64,000 nt of DNA from CAYRNY01 sp964425755 (GTDB lineage Bacteria > Chloroflexota > Anaerolineae > Aggregatilineales > Aggregatilineaceae): assembly GCA_964425755.1 (NCBI GenBank), contig CAYRNY010000001.1:310001-374000 (forward strand), given 5' to 3'. Shown piece by piece: positions 1 to 8,565 of this stretch (position 1 is its first letter; each line of letters begins with the position of its first letter). The notes under the pieces were generated by a model that did no database searches, was not told where the DNA came from, and saw nothing but the letters and a program-made list of their open reading frames with translations. The position numbers and the translations under genes were made by a program.

Positions 1-15
1 CTACCAGCCACCGCC

Positions 16-1278
16 TTACGTCAGCTCGCGGCTGGAGTAGCCCAGGATGCGCCGCGCGACGATCAGCGTGTTGATCTGCCCGGTGCCCTCGTAGATGTCG
101 TTGATCTTGGCATCGCGCATCCACTTCTCGACCAGCCACTGGCGGCTGTAGCCGAGCGGGCCGAGTAACTCGACCGCTTTCTGCGTGACCCACGTCACGA
201 CCTTGCCCGCTTTGGTCTTCGCCATCGACGCTTCCAGGCTGTTACGCTCGCCGTGATCGAGCATTGACGCGGCGCGCAGCGTCAGCAGCCACGCGGCCTT
301 AAGTTGCATCTCCATCTCGATCACGTCGCGCTGTACCGCGCTCAGGGCGTGATCCGGCTTGCCGTAAGGGATCGTGACCCCTTCTTCGGCGAGCTTGTCC
401 TTCACGAACTCCAGCGCCGCGCGGCCCACACCGATCGCGCTCGCGGCGATCAGCGGGCGGCTGGCGTCAAACGTCGCCATCGCGCCTTTAAACCCTTTGG
501 TGCTACCGTCGCGCTGGATCACTTCCGGCGAGCCGAGGATGTTGTCGTAGGGGATGCGCGCGTCCTTGAACACGATCGACACGGTATCGCTGGCACGGAT
601 GCCATGCTTGATCTCGACCTTCTCGATCGTGACGCCCGGCGTCCCCGCCTCGACCACGAACGGCTTCATGCCCGCGCGCCCGGCGGAACGGTCGACCGTC
701 GCCCACACCACGACCACGCCATCCGATTCTTCGAGCGCGAGCTTGCCGTTGGTGCAGAAGATCTTCTCGCCGTTGAGCACCCACTCGTTGGTGTCCGGGT
801 CAAGCCGGGCGGTGGTCTGGATCGCGCTGGTGTCGGAGCCTGCGCCGGGTTCGGTCATCGCCATCGCGCCCCACACCGGCGTGTCACCTTCGGCAAAACG
901 CCGCAGGAAGCGTTCCTTCTGTTCCGGCGTGCCGACCGCTTCGATCGCCGCGCCCGCCAGCAGCGCCGAGGGGATGCACAGCATCTGCGCCACGTCGCCC
1001 CAGCTCAGCACCTCAAAGGTGTAGATCATGTTCAGGTTGCTGATGCCCGGCCCCTCGCGGCGAGGTTTGTCGCCTGCTGCTGCCGCCGCGAGCTTGTCAA
1101 GCTGGCGCTTCTGCTGCTCCTTCATCACCGGCCAGGTCATGTTGATGAACATCGCCGGGCGCTGGTGTTCGTTCTCGTCGAGTTCGCGCGCGTTCGTGCG
1201 CATGACGCCGCTGGCGAGCGCCTCGGTCATCTGTAGATTCTGCTTGATCCGTTCGGGAACCTCAAAACTGATCGCCAT
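16..1278 (-). CDS. Acyl-CoA dehydrogenase family protein
   Basis: FAD-dependent alpha,beta-dehydrogenation of an acyl-CoA thioester, passing electrons to ETF, is the family role. The 420-residue protein has the full three-domain layout. The flavin/substrate signature MTEPGAGSD lies at about residues 141-149, and the C-terminal IYEGTGQI motif carries the usual catalytic-base glutamate (about E397). GGAGG lies about 9 nt before the ATG. It follows the second acyl-CoA dehydrogenase-like gene by 21 bp on the same strand, so the two are probably co-transcribed and may form a heteromer. The substrate cannot be told from sequence. Confidence 0.93.
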   Translation of the reverse strand: MAISFEVPERIKQNLQMTEALASGVMRTNARELDENEHQRPAMFINMTWPVMKEQQKRQLDKLAAAAAGDKPRREGPGISNLNMIYTFEVLSWGDVAQMLCIPSALLAGAAIEAVGTPEQKERFLRRFAEGDTPVWGAMAMTEPGAGSDTSAIQTTARLDPDTNEWVLNGEKIFCTNGKLALEESDGVVVVWATVDRSAGRAGMKPFVVEAGTPGVTIEKVEIKHGIRASDTVSIVFKDARIPYDNILGSPEVIQRDGSTKGFKGAMATFDASRPLIAASAIGVGRAALEFVKDKLAEEGVTIPYGKPDHALSAVQRDVIEMEMQLKAAWLLTLRAASMLDHGERNSLEASMAKTKAGKVVTWVTQKAVELLGPLGYSRQWLVEKWMRDAKINDIYEGTGQINTLIVARRILGYSSRELT

Positions 1279-1299
1279 TGTCGCCGTCCTCCCCCGCTG

Positions 1300-2400
1300 T
1301 TAGACAATCGCCATGCCGTAGAACGTCGCGAAGCCGCGCGCGTTGCGCAGCCAGCGCTCGACCGGGTACTCGCGGATGTAACCGTAGCCGCCAAGCGTTT
1401 GCACGGCGCTGTCGGTCACGGTGACCGCTGCTTGGTCGATGAACTTCTTCGCCAGGTACGACTCGCGCGTCGCGTCCTGCCCCTGGTCCAGCGTCCAGGC
1501 CGCCTCCCAGACCATCAGCCGCGCCGCGTCCACGTCGATCGCGTTTTCCGCCAGCATGAACGCGATCGCCTGCTTGGTCGCGATCGGCTGGCCGAACTGC
1601 ACGCGCTCTTTGGCGTACTGCACCGCGTAATCCAACGCGCCGCGCATCACGCCGACCGCCAGCGCACCGAGTGCCACGCGGCTGTGCGCCTGGATGCGCG
1701 CGAAGTCGATGCCCGCGTCGCCGCCGAGGCGATACTTGGCCGGCACCCGCACGTTTTCCAGCGTGACGGGGTACGTGGGCAGCGCCTGCACGCCCATCAA
1801 CTTCTCACGCGGGCCGACCGTCAGCCCTTCCGAGTCGCCGGGCACGAGGAACGCGTCCACCTGCCCCGCGTCCTGGTCCCACGCATAAACCAGGATCCAG
1901 TCCGCGCCTTCCGCCAGCGGGACATACGCCTTTTTGCCGTTGAGCACGAACGTGCCGTTGTCGAGTGCGGCGGTCGTCTTAAACGTCGCCGGGTCGAACT
2001 GGATGCGCGGCTCGACCAGCGCCGCCGTGACGCGGGGCGGCGTTTCATCCAAGAACAGATTCATGAACTCCGCACGCTGCACGTCGGTGCCATCCAGCAC
2101 CAGCGGGATCGCGACCAGGGCGGGCGTCATCAGGTGCAGCGCCAGCGACAGGTCGCCGTAGGCGAGCTCCTCGTAGGCCAGCGCCCCGGTGACCGCGCTG
2201 TGCGTGTCGCCAAAACCGCCCATCGATTCCGGGATGTTGCCGGGCAGGATGCCGATCGCCCAGCCGGTCTGCAGCACGGACTCCGGGAACGCGCCGCTCT
2301 CGTCGGATTCATGTGCGACGGGGCGCACGTCGTTTTCCGCGTACCGCCGCACCGCGTCGACGAGCATCCGCTGCTCGTCAGTGGGAGTAAAACTGATCAT
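1300..2400 (-). CDS. Acyl-CoA dehydrogenase-like protein lacking the usual active-site motifs
   Basis: A 366-residue member of the acyl-CoA dehydrogenase fold: an N-terminal helical domain, a central beta domain, and a C-terminal helical domain ending in GGYGYIREYPVERWLRNARG. It is about 50 residues shorter than its neighbour. The flavin/substrate signature is degenerate (LVEPRIQFD in place of MTEPGAGSD). The protein stops at FYGMAIV where the neighbour has the catalytic IYEGT segment. In some two-subunit acyl-CoA dehydrogenases one subunit lacks the catalytic base, so this may be a non-catalytic partner of the gene 21 bp downstream (inference). AGGAG lies 9-10 nt before the ATG. Confidence 0.85.
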   Translation of the reverse strand: MISFTPTDEQRMLVDAVRRYAENDVRPVAHESDESGAFPESVLQTGWAIGILPGNIPESMGGFGDTHSAVTGALAYEELAYGDLSLALHLMTPALVAIPLVLDGTDVQRAEFMNLFLDETPPRVTAALVEPRIQFDPATFKTTAALDNGTFVLNGKKAYVPLAEGADWILVYAWDQDAGQVDAFLVPGDSEGLTVGPREKLMGVQALPTYPVTLENVRVPAKYRLGGDAGIDFARIQAHSRVALGALAVGVMRGALDYAVQYAKERVQFGQPIATKQAIAFMLAENAIDVDAARLMVWEAAWTLDQGQDATRESYLAKKFIDQAAVTVTDSAVQTLGGYGYIREYPVERWLRNARGFATFYGMAIV

Positions 2401-2488
2401 AGTGGGTGTCTCCTCGCCTCAAACAGGAACCAAAGTAATTTTCGCTTGCGTCAAGAAATGCACGCTACAGCCCCGTGCTACACCGTGA

Positions 2489-3112
2489 TCACGAGCCGGC
2501 ACCTTGACCGTCCACGTCGCGTACCCCCAGCGCGGCGAGGAACGTCGCCGCGATCGCGTCCGCGATCTGTGTGCTGCTCAACCGCCCGTCCGCGCGGTAC
2601 CACACGCTGACCCAGTTCAGCGCGCCGAACAACGTCTTGACGAACAGCCCCACGTCCACCGCGCGAAAGTCGCCCGTGTCGATGCCCGCCTGCACCACGT
2701 CGCGGTACAGCGCTTCGAGCGTGTCGCGCTGCTGCACGTAAGGCGCGCGCACGTCGGGCGACTCCAGCAGCGCGCGGCTCTCGAAGATCACGGCGGCGGC
2801 AATGTTGGCGTGCTCGATGATGCTGTGGATGTGCGTATGGACGATCGCGCGAAACTGCTGGACGGGCGCGCCATCCTGCGCGATCGCGGCGCGCACACCG
2901 GCGGTGATCTGCGCCATCCCCGCGTCCAGCACGGCAGCGAGCAGGTCGATCTTGCTGGGGAAATGGTGGTATAGGCTTCCGGCGGTCAGGTTTACTTCGG
3001 CGGCGATATCGGCCATCGTCGCGCCGTGATAACCCCGGCGCTGGAATACGGTCGCCGCTGCGCGGATGATCGCGTCCGGTTGCACGGTCTGTTCGGCGGG
3101 TTTGCGCGCCAT
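2489..3112 (-). CDS. TetR/AcrR-family transcriptional regulator
   Basis: A 207-residue regulator with an N-terminal helix-turn-helix typical of TetR (residues about 12-58, including YHGATMADIAAEV and GSLYHHFPSK) and an all-helical C-terminal ligand domain. It lies 88 bp upstream of the two acyl-CoA dehydrogenase genes in the same direction. A fatty-acyl or related ligand is therefore plausible, as in FadR/PsrA-type TetR regulators, but the ligand is inference. A perfect dyad overlaps its own -10 box, which suggests autorepression. Confidence 0.9.
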   Translation of the reverse strand: MARKPAEQTVQPDAIIRAAATVFQRRGYHGATMADIAAEVNLTAGSLYHHFPSKIDLLAAVLDAGMAQITAGVRAAIAQDGAPVQQFRAIVHTHIHSIIEHANIAAAVIFESRALLESPDVRAPYVQQRDTLEALYRDVVQAGIDTGDFRAVDVGLFVKTLFGALNWVSVWYRADGRLSSTQIADAIAATFLAALGVRDVDGQGAGS

Positions 3113-3137
3113 GTCGCACCTTTGAGACGCTGCTCGA

Positions 3138-3184
3138 AATCAAATCTCAATTTGATTATAGGCGAATGTCCCGGTTGAGGGCAA
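3138..3184 (-). promoter_or_regulatory. Promoter with overlapping palindromic operator for the TetR gene
   Basis: On the minus strand TTGCCC (3184-3179) and TATAAT (3160-3155) are 18 bp apart, a good sigma-70 promoter ending about 40 nt before the TetR start codon. A perfect inverted repeat, AATCAAAT-CTCA-ATTTGATT (3138-3157), overlaps the -10 box and the likely transcription start. This is where a TetR dimer would sit to repress itself and possibly the downstream acyl-CoA dehydrogenases. Confidence 0.7.
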
Positions 3185-3227
3185 GCAGGCCGCCGGGCAA
3201 CGGCACAGTTATGGCAGAGCAAAGATC

Positions 3228-3265
3228 ACGACGGGGCGTGCCCGGTATGTGACACGCCCCGTCGT
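3228..3265 (-). terminator. Long hairpin downstream of the lipoprotein gene
   Basis: A perfect 13-bp stem (3228-3240 with 3253-3265) and 12-nt loop lie 35 bp after the stop of the minus-strand lipoprotein gene. The U-tract on the minus strand is poor (GATCTTTG), so termination is likely but not certain. Confidence 0.55.
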
Positions 3266-3299
3266 AGTATTCAAACACGCGGTCTGTAGCGCGGTGGTG

Positions 3300-4094
3300 T
3301 TACTCGGTCGCGGCGCCGCCGGCAGCGTCGCTTAGCGAACCGCCTGTCTCCGCCGCCGGATCGTACGTCTCAAAGGTCGTCTCGGTCATCAAGTCCCCGT
3401 TGAGGTACATCTCCACCGACCACATGCCGACGGGGAACGTGGGGCCGTCCGGCTGGATCGAGCAATACGCGCAGATATCCTGCCAGTCCCGGTTGGGAAT
3501 CCAGCACTCAACGTCGTCGAAGAACAACTCGCCGTTGACATACCAGCGCGCGCTGATCTGCGATCCTGCCGGGAGCAGATTGATGCGTGTGTCCACATAA
3601 ATACGCTGCGCGGTATACTCCACGCGCGAGGTGGTATTCACCGGGCAGTCGGCAGAGTCCAGGCTGGTGGCGATCACTGTGCCGCTGAAGGTCGTTGCCG
3701 AGCGTGTCGCGCTGGGCGGGGGTGTCGGAACCGCCGCCGGTTGGTCGCCGGGCGGTGCCGCCGGCACAGGGGTCGCGCCGGAGCCTGCTGCCGCAGCCGC
3801 TGCTGCGTCCGCGCCGCCGAGTTCGTACACGGTCAGCGTGGACTGCGCTTCGAGCAGGTTCACCGCCGATTCGGTTAACTGCGCCTGGAAGACGACGTTC
3901 TGTGTGGCGGCCTGCTCCAGCGCGGCGATCGTCAGCACCGGCGTGCCGACAACCTGGATCGTGCCTTGAAGCTGGGCGTTCTGCGTCTCGAGTTCCGCGA
4001 TCTGGTCGCTGCCGGTGAACGTATCACAACCCGCCAGCAACAGCGCCAGCGCGACCAGGGTCACCCCTACCAGACGAGTCGTCGTAAAGCTCAT
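3300..4094 (-). CDS. Secreted lipoprotein of unknown function
   Basis: The start is ATG at 4094, preceded by AAGGAG 7 nt upstream. An upstream in-frame extension has no ribosome site. The 264-residue product begins with a lipoprotein signal (hydrophobic VGVTLVALALLLAGC; lipobox LAGC, Cys about 22). A short coiled-coil-like helix rich in Gln and Leu follows (residues 25-80), then an Ala/Pro/Gly linker, then a globular beta domain of about 110 residues with four cysteines and the segments ISARWYVNGELFFDD and GMWSVEMYLNG, which look like an immunoglobulin-type fold. No enzymatic motif is seen. It is probably exported and anchored to the outer face of the membrane. Confidence 0.75.
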   Translation of the reverse strand: MSFTTTRLVGVTLVALALLLAGCDTFTGSDQIAELETQNAQLQGTIQVVGTPVLTIAALEQAATQNVVFQAQLTESAVNLLEAQSTLTVYELGGADAAAAAAAGSGATPVPAAPPGDQPAAVPTPPPSATRSATTFSGTVIATSLDSADCPVNTTSRVEYTAQRIYVDTRINLLPAGSQISARWYVNGELFFDDVECWIPNRDWQDICAYCSIQPDGPTFPVGMWSVEMYLNGDLMTETTFETYDPAAETGGSLSDAAGGAATE

Positions 4095-4280
4095 ACCAAT
4101 CTCCTTACACCGCGCGTCGCTTGCTAATCGTCCCTGCCCAGGGAGCCATTCTAGTGTACCCAAGAACCGGCACAGCTACCCTACGCTTTCTCGGCGCTCG
4201 GTGGGTACCCGCGCGGCATCATCCAGGGGACGGATACGGCAAACTGCGAGGAAAACCGTGTCGATTATACCGGCAGGAAC

Positions 4281-4316
4281 ACAAAAAGAGAACCCCGCGC
4301 ACAGGCACGGGGTTCT
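4281..4316 (-). terminator. Intrinsic terminator of the Flp pilin gene
   Basis: Minus-strand hairpin: AGAACCCCG (4289-4297) pairs with CGGGGTTCT (4308-4316), a 9-bp stem with a 10-nt loop. It is followed on the minus strand by CTTTTTGTG (4288-4281). It lies 23 bp after the pilin stop codon. Confidence 0.8.
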
Positions 4317-4339
4317 GCTTGTCGAACCGAGCGTAAAGC

Positions 4340-4486
4340 TTACAGATTCTCGACGATGGTCGAGAAGATGTTACCGATGGCCGGGCCGAGCAGGGCCAAG
4401 ATAATGATAACCACGACGGCAACCAATACGAGAATCAGAGCGTATTCAACGAGACCCTGACCCTCTTCGCGAGGCAGATACATCAT
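4340..4486 (-). CDS. Flp/Fap-type (type IVb) pilin
   Basis: A 48-residue protein starting MMYLPREEGQGLVEYALILV. AGGAG sits 8 nt before the first of two tandem ATG codons. The pattern of short leader, Gly-Gln-Gly-Leu-Val-Glu-Tyr and an unbroken hydrophobic helix (about residues 12-36) is the processing site and core of Flp pilins, which are cut by a TadV/CpaA prepilin peptidase and polymerised by the Tad machinery. The conserved Glu and Tyr are present. No tad/cpa genes are in the window, so this pilin is away from its secretion locus. A strong terminator follows. Confidence 0.9.
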   Translation of the reverse strand: MMYLPREEGQGLVEYALILVLVAVVVIIILALLGPAIGNIFSTIVENL

Positions 4487-4670
4487 GATGATTTCTCCTG
4501 ATAATTGTCAACGATACGATGGTAAATAGATGGTAGCACGGGCTGATATACAATTCAAGCCCCTGGCGACACGCACGGCTCATATTTCACGAAATCTTTA
4601 TAAAACCTTGACAAAACATTGGCATGGGTCATCAGATTTATTTCACACCTCCGGACAACACAGCGCGTCC

Positions 4671-5693
4671 TCAGCTCGCGTCCTCGCCCGGCGTTTCCAG
4701 CGGGCGGCGCGCGATGATCTGCTGCATCGTGCGGATGTGTTCCTTGAGTGTGTCGCCGTAGAGCGTCTGTTTGTGCCGCCGCGCTTCGTCCTGCAGGTGC
4801 GGGATTACCTTCGGCGCAAGCTCGGCCATCTGGGCGTACCAGCGCCGCGCCGCGTCCCACTCGTCCCGCTGTTCGGCGGCCTGCCCCAGGATGTACGCGC
4901 CCATCACGCGGCCCTGCCGGAGCAAGCCCGGATCGTCGATGATCGCGCGCAGGGTCTGCGCGGCGCTGTCGTGGTCCCCGGCCAGGAACTGGCACAGCCC
5001 CAGGTAATAGCGCGAGTTGACGTTCTCCTCGAACGCGATCGCCTTGCGGATCGCGGTGATGGCGTCCTCGTAACGCGCTTCGTGGCGGCGCAGCGACCCG
5101 ATCGCGCCGTTCACTGAAGCGAACGCCGGGGCCAACTGCCGCGCCCGCACCAACAGCTCGTCGGCCTTCTGCCACTTGTTAAGCTCGATATACGCCAGCG
5201 CCAGCACCGCCAGCTTGTCCGGGTTTGCGTCCAGCGCGGGATCGTCTTCCAGCTCGCGGGCCAGCTTCTTATACTCCCCCTGCTGGAACAACGCCAGCGC
5301 CGGGCCGCGCCACGCGTACACGCGGTTCACCACGCCCTGCCGCCACTGCCGCAGCGCGATCATGCCGGCGACGAACACCAGCAGCGGGATCCACGCCATC
5401 GCGCCGCCGCCGAGCAGGTACCAGCCGAACGACCCCAGCCCGACCGCCAGCAACACGATGTTGCCCACCAGCGTGATCCACCACGCTGCCGGCGGCTCGA
5501 CCGGGCGGAAGCGCTGCGCCTGCTGCACCAAGTCACGCGCCAGGTACACGAAAAACGCCCACACCAGCAGGATCACCAGCGCGACCGCGTCCAGGCGTCC
5601 CGCGAACACCAACGCCAGCGCCACGCCAAACGCGACCAGCACGGCGGCCTCAAAGATTCCGATGCGTTCAAATAACCGTTTCGACTGCGTCAT
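4671..5693 (-). CDS. Membrane-anchored TPR protein
   Basis: A 340-residue protein. The N-terminal 115 residues hold about four hydrophobic helices (AAVLVAFGVALALVFAG, AVALVILLVWAFFVYLA, ITLVGNIVLLAVGLGSF, WIPLLVFVAGMIAL). The remainder is helical repeats of TPR type (for example DKLAVLALAYIELNKWQKAD and the YYLGLCQFLAGDHDSAAQTL segment). Its ATG overlaps the stop of the upstream WD40 gene (ATGA), implying translational coupling and a shared role. TPR arrays bind other proteins; the partner is unknown. Confidence 0.8.
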   Translation of the reverse strand: MTQSKRLFERIGIFEAAVLVAFGVALALVFAGRLDAVALVILLVWAFFVYLARDLVQQAQRFRPVEPPAAWWITLVGNIVLLAVGLGSFGWYLLGGGAMAWIPLLVFVAGMIALRQWRQGVVNRVYAWRGPALALFQQGEYKKLARELEDDPALDANPDKLAVLALAYIELNKWQKADELLVRARQLAPAFASVNGAIGSLRRHEARYEDAITAIRKAIAFEENVNSRYYLGLCQFLAGDHDSAAQTLRAIIDDPGLLRQGRVMGAYILGQAAEQRDEWDAARRWYAQMAELAPKVIPHLQDEARRHKQTLYGDTLKEHIRTMQQIIARRPLETPGEDAS

Positions 5694-7036
5694 TCAACCT
5701 TCCAGATCGTGATCGTACCGTTGCGGGCCGCCACCGCGAGTTGTGCCCCGTCCGGACTCCAGGTCGCGGCATTGGCACGGCCCGGCAGCGCGCCGAGCAA
5801 TACGGCCTCGTCGCCATGCGCTTCCATGATCCGCACCACGCCGCCCGCATCAATATCAAACGTCATTCCGCGCGAGTGCGTGCGCAGGACCGGCAGCCCG
5901 TCCACGCTGACGCCTTCTTCCACACGGGCCAGACTCCCCGCTTCAGTGTCCCACACGAACAGCCGCCCGTCGAGCGTCAGCGCGCGCAACCCTTCGGCAG
6001 TCCAGCCCAGCCAGGCGATGAAGTCCATGTGCTCGTGGCGCACCGCGACCTGTTCGCCCTGCTGCACGTCCCACACGCGCACGGTGTCATCCCACCCCAG
6101 CGTGGCGACCTGCGTGCCCGCCGGGTTCCAGGCCGCGCGCTGCACGCGCCCGGTGTGCCCCGCGTACTCCCCCGCCAGCGCCAGGTCGCCCGCGTGCCAG
6201 TGGCGCAGCGTGCCATCCCAGCTTGCCGTGACCAGCGAACCGCCCTGCGGACTCCACGCGACATCATAGATCACGTCGCCGTGCGCGCCCTGCAGCACCG
6301 GTCCCGCGTCCCACGTCCCCGGATGCCACTGCCGCACACTGCCATCCCATCCCGCACTGACCAGGATCGAGTCGCGCGGCCAGTCCAGCGCGGCGACCGG
6401 CCCTGTGTGCCCTTCCAGCACGGCGACCGGCGCGCCATCGTCCACGCGCCACACGCGCAGCGTGCCGTCGTAGCTGCTCGACGCAATCAGCGCCCCGTCC
6501 GGGCTGAAGATCACGTCGCTGACCCAATCCGTGTGCCCTTGCAGCACGGCGACCGCCTGCCCCGTGACCGGGTTCCATAGCCGCACCGTGCCATCATACG
6601 CGCCGGACGCGATCAGGTCGCGCGCCGGGTGCCAGTCCACCGCGACGATCAGGTCATCGTGGCCGCGCAGCACGTGCAGCGGATCGCCGTCGCGCACGTC
6701 CCACGTGCGCACGGTCAGGTCGTGGCTGGCGGTGGCGATCTTGCGCCCGTCCGGGCTGAAGGCGATATCGTAGACCGCTTTCTCGTGGCCGCGCAGCAGG
6801 TCGATCGCGCGGTCCTCAAGGTCCGGCGTATACAGCCACACGCCGAGCGCGCCGCCCACCGCGATCACGTCACCGTCGGGACTCCAGGCCACGCTACGCA
6901 CGAGTCCGCGCCCGAGCGTGCCCGTCTGCGTGACGGGCGAATCGCCGCCCCCCTGCGCGTGAACCGGCGAGGCGAGCGTGGCGACCAGCAGGGCCAGTGT
7001 CACGAATACGACCAGGGAATGTGTGCGATGTGGCAT
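5690..7036 (-). CDS. Exported WD40-repeat beta-propeller protein
   Basis: A 448-residue protein with a signal peptide (VVFVTLALLVATLASPVHAQ) followed by about nine WD40 repeats. These show the recurring blocks 'AWSPDG', 'IATASHDLTVRTWDV', 'IASGAYDGTVRLWNP', 'IASSSYDGTLRVWRV' and 'VTASWDGTLRHWH'. It should fold as a seven- to nine-bladed propeller outside the membrane and act as a protein-binding scaffold. GGAGG lies 6 nt before the ATG. It overlaps the TPR membrane gene by 4 bp, so the two form a unit, possibly a surface complex (inference). Confidence 0.88.
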   Translation of the reverse strand: MPHRTHSLVVFVTLALLVATLASPVHAQGGGDSPVTQTGTLGRGLVRSVAWSPDGDVIAVGGALGVWLYTPDLEDRAIDLLRGHEKAVYDIAFSPDGRKIATASHDLTVRTWDVRDGDPLHVLRGHDDLIVAVDWHPARDLIASGAYDGTVRLWNPVTGQAVAVLQGHTDWVSDVIFSPDGALIASSSYDGTLRVWRVDDGAPVAVLEGHTGPVAALDWPRDSILVSAGWDGSVRQWHPGTWDAGPVLQGAHGDVIYDVAWSPQGGSLVTASWDGTLRHWHAGDLALAGEYAGHTGRVQRAAWNPAGTQVATLGWDDTVRVWDVQQGEQVAVRHEHMDFIAWLGWTAEGLRALTLDGRLFVWDTEAGSLARVEEGVSVDGLPVLRTHSRGMTFDIDAGGVVRIMEAHGDEAVLLGALPGRANAATWSPDGAQLAVAARNGTITIWKVE

Positions 7037-7078
7037 CGATGTCCTCCAGTGATCGGTAGATGGATGGTCACACGGATC

Positions 7079-7140
7079 GCCGGGCGCTGCAACGCACCCG
7101 GCTATCCATCGCTCGGACCGGAAAACCGGCCCTTGAACGC
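7079..7140 (+). repeat. Dispersed palindromic intergenic repeat unit (copy 1)
   Basis: This unit resembles the reverse complement of the right half of the 155-bp repeat at 34732-34886. It shares the blocks CGGGCGCTG, CACCCGGCTAT, CATCGCTCGG and ACCGGCCC in the same order. It fills most of the gap between the WD40 and lipoprotein genes. Confidence 0.65.
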
Positions 7141-7167
7141 AGGAAATCTCCGCATGGCGTGCCGGGT

Positions 7168-8403
7168 TCAGCCCGTGTCCACGCTGCCGACTTGCCCCAG
7201 CACGGTGAGCGTGTACGTCAGCGCGGAGCCGCCCAGGTCATGAAACGACACCTCGAAGCTGACCGCCTCCTGCGGCACAAGCTGCGGCTTGGTGACAAAG
7301 ACCGTCTCGGCGGCCACGACGCGCCCCCGGTCATCCCAGATCGCGGCGACGACCTTCACCGCCTCCGCGACGTTCGGGCCGACGTTCGCCAGCTCGCCGC
7401 GCACCACCAGGTTGCCCCGCGCGTTATACACGGCCTCGTCGTTGGCGATCGCGAAGTTCTCCGGGCCGTAATACGTCCGCAGCGCGTAGTCGGCCTGCCG
7501 CGCCGCGACGTTGAGTTCGTAGCGCACCGCCGTAGCGGGCCGCCCGCCCTCAAAGCGCAGGTCGAACGGCGCGCCCTGCCCGGAACTCAGCACGTCCACC
7601 GCCAGGATGTCCGATTGCTCCGCCAGCCGCCGCCCCTGCGCGTCATACAACACGCCGGAAAGCCGCACGGCTTCCAGCGGGTACTGCGTGGTGTTAACCG
7701 CCTCGCCCGTGATGTGAAACACGCCGTCGCGGTCGGTCCAGGCGTGGTAGCCGTTGAAGCCGATCACGCCGCTGTAGGACGTCACGCCCGCCGCCGCCTG
7801 CTGCACCGTGCCCACCGCGAGTTCGGCGTCCGTATCAACGCGGTACGTGTTAACGACCGCCATCAGGCGCTCGACCAGCGAGGAATCGGCGTCCGTCACG
7901 TCCACTTCCAGCGCGCTGAAGAACGCGCCATCGCCCTGCAGAAACACGTTGAGCGTGCGCGGGCCGAGCATCGGGTAATTGCGGATGCCGGTAATGCGGC
8001 GGCTGCCGTCACGCTGGCCGGCGCGGGCGAGTTCGGTCCAGCCATAGGCGGCGAGATCATCGGGCGGCTGGTAGGCTTCGACGGCCTGCGCGAACGCTTC
8101 GGGCGTCATGGGCTGCCCGGTGTTGACGACGTACACGCTCAGCCGCGTGACCGCCTGCTCGCCTTCGAGCGCGGTGAACTGCACCCGCACGCCGTTCGCC
8201 TCTGGCAGCTCACCCGCGACCCAGTCCGGCGGAATCCGCAGTGAAAACACGCCGGTGGGATGCTCATACGTCACGAAGCCCGCGTCGGGGGGCGGCGCGG
8301 TCGCGATCACGAAAACCGGGTCGTTGCTCCGCACGCTGCTACCGCACGCGCTGAGCACGAGTCCCGCCAGCACCACCATTACCAGACCGACCAACCGCCG
8401 CAC
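7168..8403 (-). CDS. Lipoprotein with FxLYD-like beta domains, unknown function
   Basis: A 411-residue protein with a GTG start and AAGGAG 9 nt upstream. It has a lipoprotein signal (LVGLVMVVLAGLVLSAC, lipobox LSAC). Residues about 45-190 resemble a PsbP/LpqN-like module (PTGVFSLRIPPDWV). The C-terminal 200 residues hold two copies of a beta-sandwich of the FxLYD type: 'HITGEAVNTTQYPLEAVRLS' followed by a YDAQGR turn, and 'NLVVRGELANVGPNVAEAVK' followed by an IWDDRGR turn. Such domains are common on Gram-positive and Chloroflexota surfaces. The role is unknown. Confidence 0.7.
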   Translation of the reverse strand: MRRLVGLVMVVLAGLVLSACGSSVRSNDPVFVIATAPPPDAGFVTYEHPTGVFSLRIPPDWVAGELPEANGVRVQFTALEGEQAVTRLSVYVVNTGQPMTPEAFAQAVEAYQPPDDLAAYGWTELARAGQRDGSRRITGIRNYPMLGPRTLNVFLQGDGAFFSALEVDVTDADSSLVERLMAVVNTYRVDTDAELAVGTVQQAAAGVTSYSGVIGFNGYHAWTDRDGVFHITGEAVNTTQYPLEAVRLSGVLYDAQGRRLAEQSDILAVDVLSSGQGAPFDLRFEGGRPATAVRYELNVAARQADYALRTYYGPENFAIANDEAVYNARGNLVVRGELANVGPNVAEAVKVVAAIWDDRGRVVAAETVFVTKPQLVPQEAVSFEVSFHDLGGSALTYTLTVLGQVGSVDTG

Positions 8404-8565
8404 GGCGTGTCACTCCTTTGCATCATCCTGCATTCTGCCGCCATTATACACAACCAGGCCACCTGTGACAGCCCATCGCTGCGATCCAGGAAACAAACAG
8501 GACGCGAACCGGTTTCCGCCCGCGTCCCACCATAGACACCCCCGCACAAAGCATCCCGCGCGGGG

